A stretch of DNA of 64,000 nt from Gaeumannomyces sp. JS-464 (taxonomy: Eukaryota; Ascomycota; Sordariomycetes; Magnaporthales; Magnaporthaceae): NCBI GenBank assembly GCA_002197995.1, contig NGZR01000002.1:6138001-6202000 (forward strand), given 5' to 3'. The translations under genes were made by a program, and so were the position numbers. This document shows positions 59,433 through 64,000 of this stretch, piece by piece. The notes under the pieces are model-generated. The model saw nothing but the letters and a program-made list of their open reading frames with translations, did no database searches and was not told where the DNA came from. The first letter of the stretch is position 1. Each line of letters starts with the position of its first letter.

Positions 59433-61264
59433 CTAGCCCTGGTAGCCCGAGTATCCGTTGTTGAAGTTCTGACCCGGGGACGCAGTCCACTGAGCATTGG
59501 GGGGCTGCTGGCCACGGCCGTATCCACCGGCGCTCTGTGGGCTGTTGAACGCCATGGGCTGCTGAGGGTAGCCGGCAGGAGACTGCGCTTGATTGGGCCC
59601 GAAGTTGCCCTGCTGGCCGCTGAACTGGCCTGAATGAGGGGAAAACATGTCAGACGAGGAAATCGTATCATGAGATCTGTGTGGGACGAAAAAGCACACT
59701 CACCACCATACTGCGGGAAGAAGCTAAGGGGGTTCCAGGGAAACCAGATCCGGGACCCTGGGCGCTCTGAGGGGTGAAGGATCCCTGGGACGGGTCAAAG
59801 CCGACCTGAGGACTGGCCGTGTTCTTGTCTTTGCCCCACTTCACACATGTACACACACACGTTAGTCAAAGCCAGTCATTCCAAACTACAGCGCGAGGCG
59901 AGGTGGGGGGATGATGTAGAGCACGTACACTGCACTTGAGCGGCCGGCCGTTAACGTTGTAGCCGTTCAGGTTGCAGATGGCGGATGTGGCGTTCTCGTG
60001 CGTGTCCATCTTGATAAAGGCAAAGCCACGATCGGCTTGGAAGCGAGACTCGACCACATAGCCAAAGTTCTGGAAGAGCGGGACCAGGTCGTTGGCGGTG
60101 GTGTAAGGGGTCAGGTTTCCAACGTAGCAGGTCGTCTGGTAGGCCGGGGTCTGATTGAGGACCATTTCGTAGCTCTGCATGCCGTGGGTCGGGAAGTGAT
60201 GGTGGCCATAGGGGGTGGTAGGGGTCATGCCCATGGCTTGCATCGCCTGCTGTTGGGCAATCGAGGGCTGGCCCTTCTGGTTCGCCCAGTTGCAGCGGAT
60301 GGCTCGCGATCCAAGCCATTCTCCGTCCATAGAGCTCAAAGCCTTCTCGGCATCTGGGCGGTCACGGAAGGCCACGAAGCCATAACCGCGTGAGCGGCCA
60401 GTCTTCATGTCCCACATGACGCGAGCCTCCGAGACCGAGCCAAAGACGGAGAAGGCCTGCGTCAGAACCTCGTCGTTGACCTCGTTGGACAAATCACCAA
60501 CGAAGATGTGGAAGTGGTTGGACGTGTCCTCCTTGGTCGTCGTGTTGGCCGATTGGTACGCCCAGTTGACGCGGATTTCCTAATCAGAATCAAATGTGTG
60601 AGCAGATCGCGAATTGTTTGACGGGAGCGGCACGTGTGTTCGATGGAAGGCTGCTTATGGACTCTTGACGTACTGACTGGTGAACCCGACGGCCATTCAG
60701 GGTCTGCATGGCCCTGTCGGCCGCACCAGGGTCGTCATACTCGACGAAGCCGTAGTTGAAGCCCTTAGCCTGTTGTTGAGCACAAGCAATCGGTTAGTAG
60801 GCCATCGCTATAGAACGGATGTGAGACTTGTCGGGCGGGCCGCAGATAAAACAGCGAGGTCATAATCAAGGCAAACAAACAAACACTCACGTTCTTGTCG
60901 GGAATGATCTTAACGTTCTGGACGTGACCAGTCGTTTCGAAGATCTGGCGCAGAACATCCTCGGTCACGCGGGCATCAAGGCCGCCCACATAGAGAGCAC
61001 GCTTGTTGGGCTCGGGGCAGTGCGGCGGCCGAATGGGGTGGTGCCGCCCGGCGACATGAGCGCGCTCTTGTCTCCGCCACCCATTGGCGACGTGATGGCC
61101 GTAGGGATCGGGTTTGTGTTCTGGGGAATGTGCAGAGGGGGCGGCTGCATGTGGGCCTGGTTTGGCTGGCCATTCTGGGCGCCATCGTAGCCTGGCGCAC
61201 CAGGGCCCTGCTGAGGGGGAGGTGGCAGCTGGTTCGCGCCGGCGGGGGCTCCGTTGTCAGCCAT
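59433..61264 (-). CDS. PUB1: PUB1/TIA1-like triple-RRM RNA-binding protein
   Basis: Pub1/TIA1 proteins bind U- and AU-rich RNA, stabilise mRNAs and form stress granules. The N-terminus is MADNGAPAGANQLPPPPQQG and Pro/Gln-rich. RRM1 has RALYVGGLDARVTEDVLRQI and AKGFNYGFVEYDDPGAADRA, RRM2 has FHIFVGDLSNEVNDEVLTQA and GRSRGYGFVAFRDRPDAEKA, and RRM3 has TTCYVGNLTPYTTANDLVPL and FQADRGFAFIKMDTHENATS. The tail is Gln/Gly/Pro-rich, ending QNFNNGYSGYQG. Exons are 61264-60891, 60769-60674, 60579-59929, 59838-59704 and 59629-59433. Their sum lacks two bases for a full frame: one in the G4 run at 61014-61017 and one near 59725. Restoring both gives 484 residues plus stop. Confidence 0.9.
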
Positions 61265-63417
61265 ATCGGCGGTTTGACGGCTCGACCAGGTAGTGTAGAC
61301 TGGGGGGATAGGCTCTAGTTATGTTGCGACCGAGGTGCAGCGAACACGGAATCCGGCTTGAACGTGGAATAATACGGGTCGGCGCGATGCGAAGTGGTCG
61401 TCGCTCGGTTGAGACGGCCGAGACTAAGGAAAATTGGCGGAGAAAAAAAAAAAGGGGAGAGAAAAAGACTTGATAGTGGGAGGCAAGGCGGGGAAACGGT
61501 GCGGCAAGGAATTGGGATTCCTTTTTCGGTCGAACAGAAACCGCGCCACCAGAAAAAGGCCCAATACTTTAGAATGTCCCGCTCGGCGACACCTGGCGAC
61601 AGGACTGCGACAAGTTTTGACAGGTCGAAGCTCCCAAGACGGAAGCTTGAAAATCGAAGGCTGTCAAAATGCAAATCGCGTGGCGAACGTGGCGCGTGCG
61701 ACGAGTCGGGCCCGCGAAGTGACAGGAAAGAGGCGACCTTGAGGAGGGGAAATCAAGGGCGGTAAGCTCTAGCGTAGGGCTAGCGCCAGAGCAGTGCTTT
61801 CGAGGCGGAAGCAGAGAGACGGCCGATTGCGCGGTACCTGGGCGGAGGTGTTGAGACAAGCTAGGCGTGGAATCACAGCAGGCTACAATGACGGAACTGG
61901 GCCAGGAAAAAAAGGAAGAAAAAAAGAAAAAAAAAGGAAGAAAATAAAAAGTAAAGAAAAGCAGAGCGACGCGATTCGGGGGAATTAGAGACGAGGAAAG
62001 GCGGGCGGTGGAGGCTCGGTTCTGTGTGGAGGTGCTGGAGGCAGATACCGGACCAGGCTCTCATCAAAAGAATCCAGAGATGGGAGCTAGGTTCGGTAGG
62101 CCGTGGACTTGGGACCTGTTGAACTCGAAGCGGAACGGGGACACCATACAACACAAATGGGACAAGGACACAAAACGAGGAATCAAAAGCGGAAAATAAC
62201 GAAATAGGAGAGAGAAAAAGGAAAAGGACGTAAAAAAAGAGTTGTCCCTGGAGGAACTTGACAGCAGCTGCCGATCGGATAGACGTCGTTTTCTCTGATG
62301 TGGGAGAGGAGGAAGAGAAAAAGAAAAGAAGAAAAAGGAAAGGGGAAAAATAGAACCAGGGGGATGGAGAGAAACGGGAAGGGGCAAGAAAAAGGACGAT
62401 TCGGGACGAGAGCCTGACTGGCACCTGGCACGACGGTCGGTACCTCCAACCCGCACAAACCCAGTCGCTTGGCCGACAGGCCTAGGGCGTGATAAAACTT
62501 TGGATGACCTGGTGCGACTGGAACCGGCTGGCTTAGGTGGGTGCATGTGGGGAGGCTACTGGGCACAAGCTGGGCTGTGGGAGTGGCGGGCGAGCAGCGT
62601 GCCGGATATGCATATCTGGCCTAACTATGCGCAAAATAGGTACATACATCCCTCATAGAATAGGCACGCGTGCCGTCGCAGTGGATATCTGAGCTCAACG
62701 GGGAGAATTGATCAAGCTGATGGAATTGACTTTGGCAAGCCACCTTGCGGCGGCCAGCAGCTGTATGTACGGTAGGTAATAATTAGTGCCTAGGTATGTA
62801 GACGCGTCAGATCCAACCGGCGAGCACCGCACGACCTCCTGCACATAGTCGCGACACCTATGTCAAAGACTCGCGGGCCGGGTTGACATCGGCAGGCTTT
62901 TCTGAGCTACCAGCGCTGGTCAGGCTGGTCCACTTTCCAACGGCATGAAACGGGGGCATGGGATGAGCGAGGTGGGCGAATGACTGGAGCACCTCGAGGG
63001 ACCTCGAAATCGAGTGCCCGTGCGCGATAGGTCTCCACTCGCTCGTCGCCCAGAGCCACCTCCAGGACCCTGTATGTGGCTGAGGCACGCACATGCAATC
63101 ACGTAATGCAACAAGGAAACAGCTGGGGCATCTGCGGCTACAGCGCATTACAGCGACATGCAGAGCAAATTCTAGGCAGAATGGGTTGCACGGTGCCTAT
63201 CAGAGACCAGACGCACAGCGGAGCAACCACTCAATTCCCAACTGCATGCGCCGTCAACTATCTCACTTGCCATCCATTCATGCATACCTCTAGTGCAATC
63301 CGCTGCCGGCTTCCCTGCCTCAACTACCACCTTAAGTAACTGTAGAAAGGGAATGACCGGAAAACTCCGCGAGTGCTCCAGAGATCTAGGTCCGCAGCCT
63401 CTCAGCAGGCTTCCACA
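61265..63417. other. Divergent intergenic region with PUB1 leader
   Basis: About 61430-62400 is strongly purine-rich on the plus strand (CT-rich on the PUB1 coding strand), consistent with a long leader or promoter for PUB1. The rest (62400-63417) has short frames only and a TAGGTA-rich spot at 62773-62800. No gene supported. Confidence 0.5.
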
Positions 63418-64000
63418 ATGGCGAGCGCAAAGCCGGCCTCTCCTCTCGACACGCTCGAGCTGTTGGTGAACGATGTGGTAGGCACCCAGGAATCCATACC
63501 CGCCTGGCGTTTGGACATTTGGCTGATTCTCTTCGGTGTGCCGCGCAAAAGCTTGTGCAGGCTGGCAAGGCCTTCAAGTCGAGCCGACGGGATGCGCGCC
63601 GTGTGCCGTCATTGGCGAGTGTCAACAAGATACGAGAAACGCATATTGACTTCAACTCGACGCTTGATGACGTCGAGAGCGAACTGGTGAGAACGGTATC
63701 CCCAGAGCAAGCCGATGGACGCGTCGTTAACCTGCCGTGGCCTGACCTCCCGTGTCTCGCTCGTCTTGCAAAAGATCCGCGCAAAGGCCGTTCTGCAGCG
63801 GGATCTCGACCAGCTGCGCGCCAAACGCCGGCCCGTCGTGATCCCTGAGCCCGTCATGATACCCCTGGCACCGACCGGCCCTACCCTGGGGCTCGGAGCG
63901 CCGGCCCCTCCCCCGGCCGCGTCGCCGGCGATGGGGCTAGGGTCGGGGCCTGGCCACCGCAACGTGCCCAAGCAGCCGGCCCTCCATCCACCCCCAACCT
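63418..64000 (+). CDS. Possible Mediator tail subunit (Med2/Med29-like), partial at right edge
   Basis: The start MASAKPASPLDTLELLVNDV (63418-63477) is joined over intron 63478-63551 to LVQAGKAFKSSRRDARRVPS and ETHIDFNSTLDDVESEL. Intron 63687-63774 leads to IRAKAVLQRDLDQLRAKRRP and a Pro/Gly/Ala-rich tail that runs off the window. Both introns have GT donors and AAAAG acceptors. A short helical N-terminus with paired coiled-coil segments and a disordered tail recalls fungal Mediator tail subunits, but this is a weak resemblance by eye, with no diagnostic motif. I am confident of the gene and unsure of the name. Confidence 0.6.

Overview
The window looks like nuclear DNA of a filamentous ascomycete (Pezizomycotina, most like a Sordariomycete). 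It is GC-rich. It has short GT-AG introns (about 60-150 bp) with CTAAC/CTGAC-like branch points, a Zn2Cys6 regulator, pyrimidine-rich leaders on coding strands, scattered TACCTAGGTA-type palindromes between genes, and fungal-specific families (DUF7702, DUF7137, PTM1/GOST, YAK1, HRK1/HAL4-type kinase). I see no rRNA, convincing tRNA, transposon, CRISPR array, phage or plasmid sequence.

Layout. 0-9 kb: the left edge cuts a Hcm1/Sep1-type forkhead factor (minus), followed by PAN1, the endocytic actin regulator (minus). 9-20 kb: a CaMKK-like kinase (plus), an HRK1/HAL4-type kinase (plus) and a conserved protein I do not recognise (minus). 22-30 kb: PTM1-like seven-TM protein (minus), U-box cyclophilin CYP8/PPIL2 (plus) and a Zn2Cys6 factor (minus). 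31-38 kb: DUF7702 membrane protein (plus), NDUFAF7/MidA mitochondrial methyltransferase (minus), CDK11-type kinase (plus) and DUF7137 surface protein (minus). 39-52 kb: RRM protein (plus), DCP2 decapping enzyme (minus), DUF4112 protein (plus), mitochondrial PPR protein (plus) and a second RRM protein (plus). 53-64 kb: YAK1 (minus), PUB1/TIA1-like (minus) and a possible Mediator tail subunit cut by the right edge (plus).

The genes are independent housekeeping or signalling units, not an operon or biosynthetic cluster. Two themes recur: protein kinases (CaMKK, HRK1-like, CDK11, YAK1) and RNA metabolism (CYP8, two RRM proteins, DCP2, PPR, PUB1). DCP2, PUB1 and YAK1 have relatives linked to P-bodies, stress granules or the stress response, but their proximity here may be chance.

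The most striking property is that about a dozen otherwise well-conserved genes carry small indels that break the reading frame. Many sit in homopolymers or GC-rich repeats, while neighbouring genes (PTM1, PPR, CDK11, DUF4112, DUF7702) are intact with exon sums divisible by three. Uncorrected assembly indels are the simplest explanation. I annotated these as single broken genes rather than as many small ones. Other points of interest are a GC-AG intron in the CaMKK gene, stop-free multiple-of-three introns inside two kinase domains, tiny exons, Prk1-type LxxQxTG motifs in PAN1, and a 22-base G tract in the intron that splits a zinc cluster.
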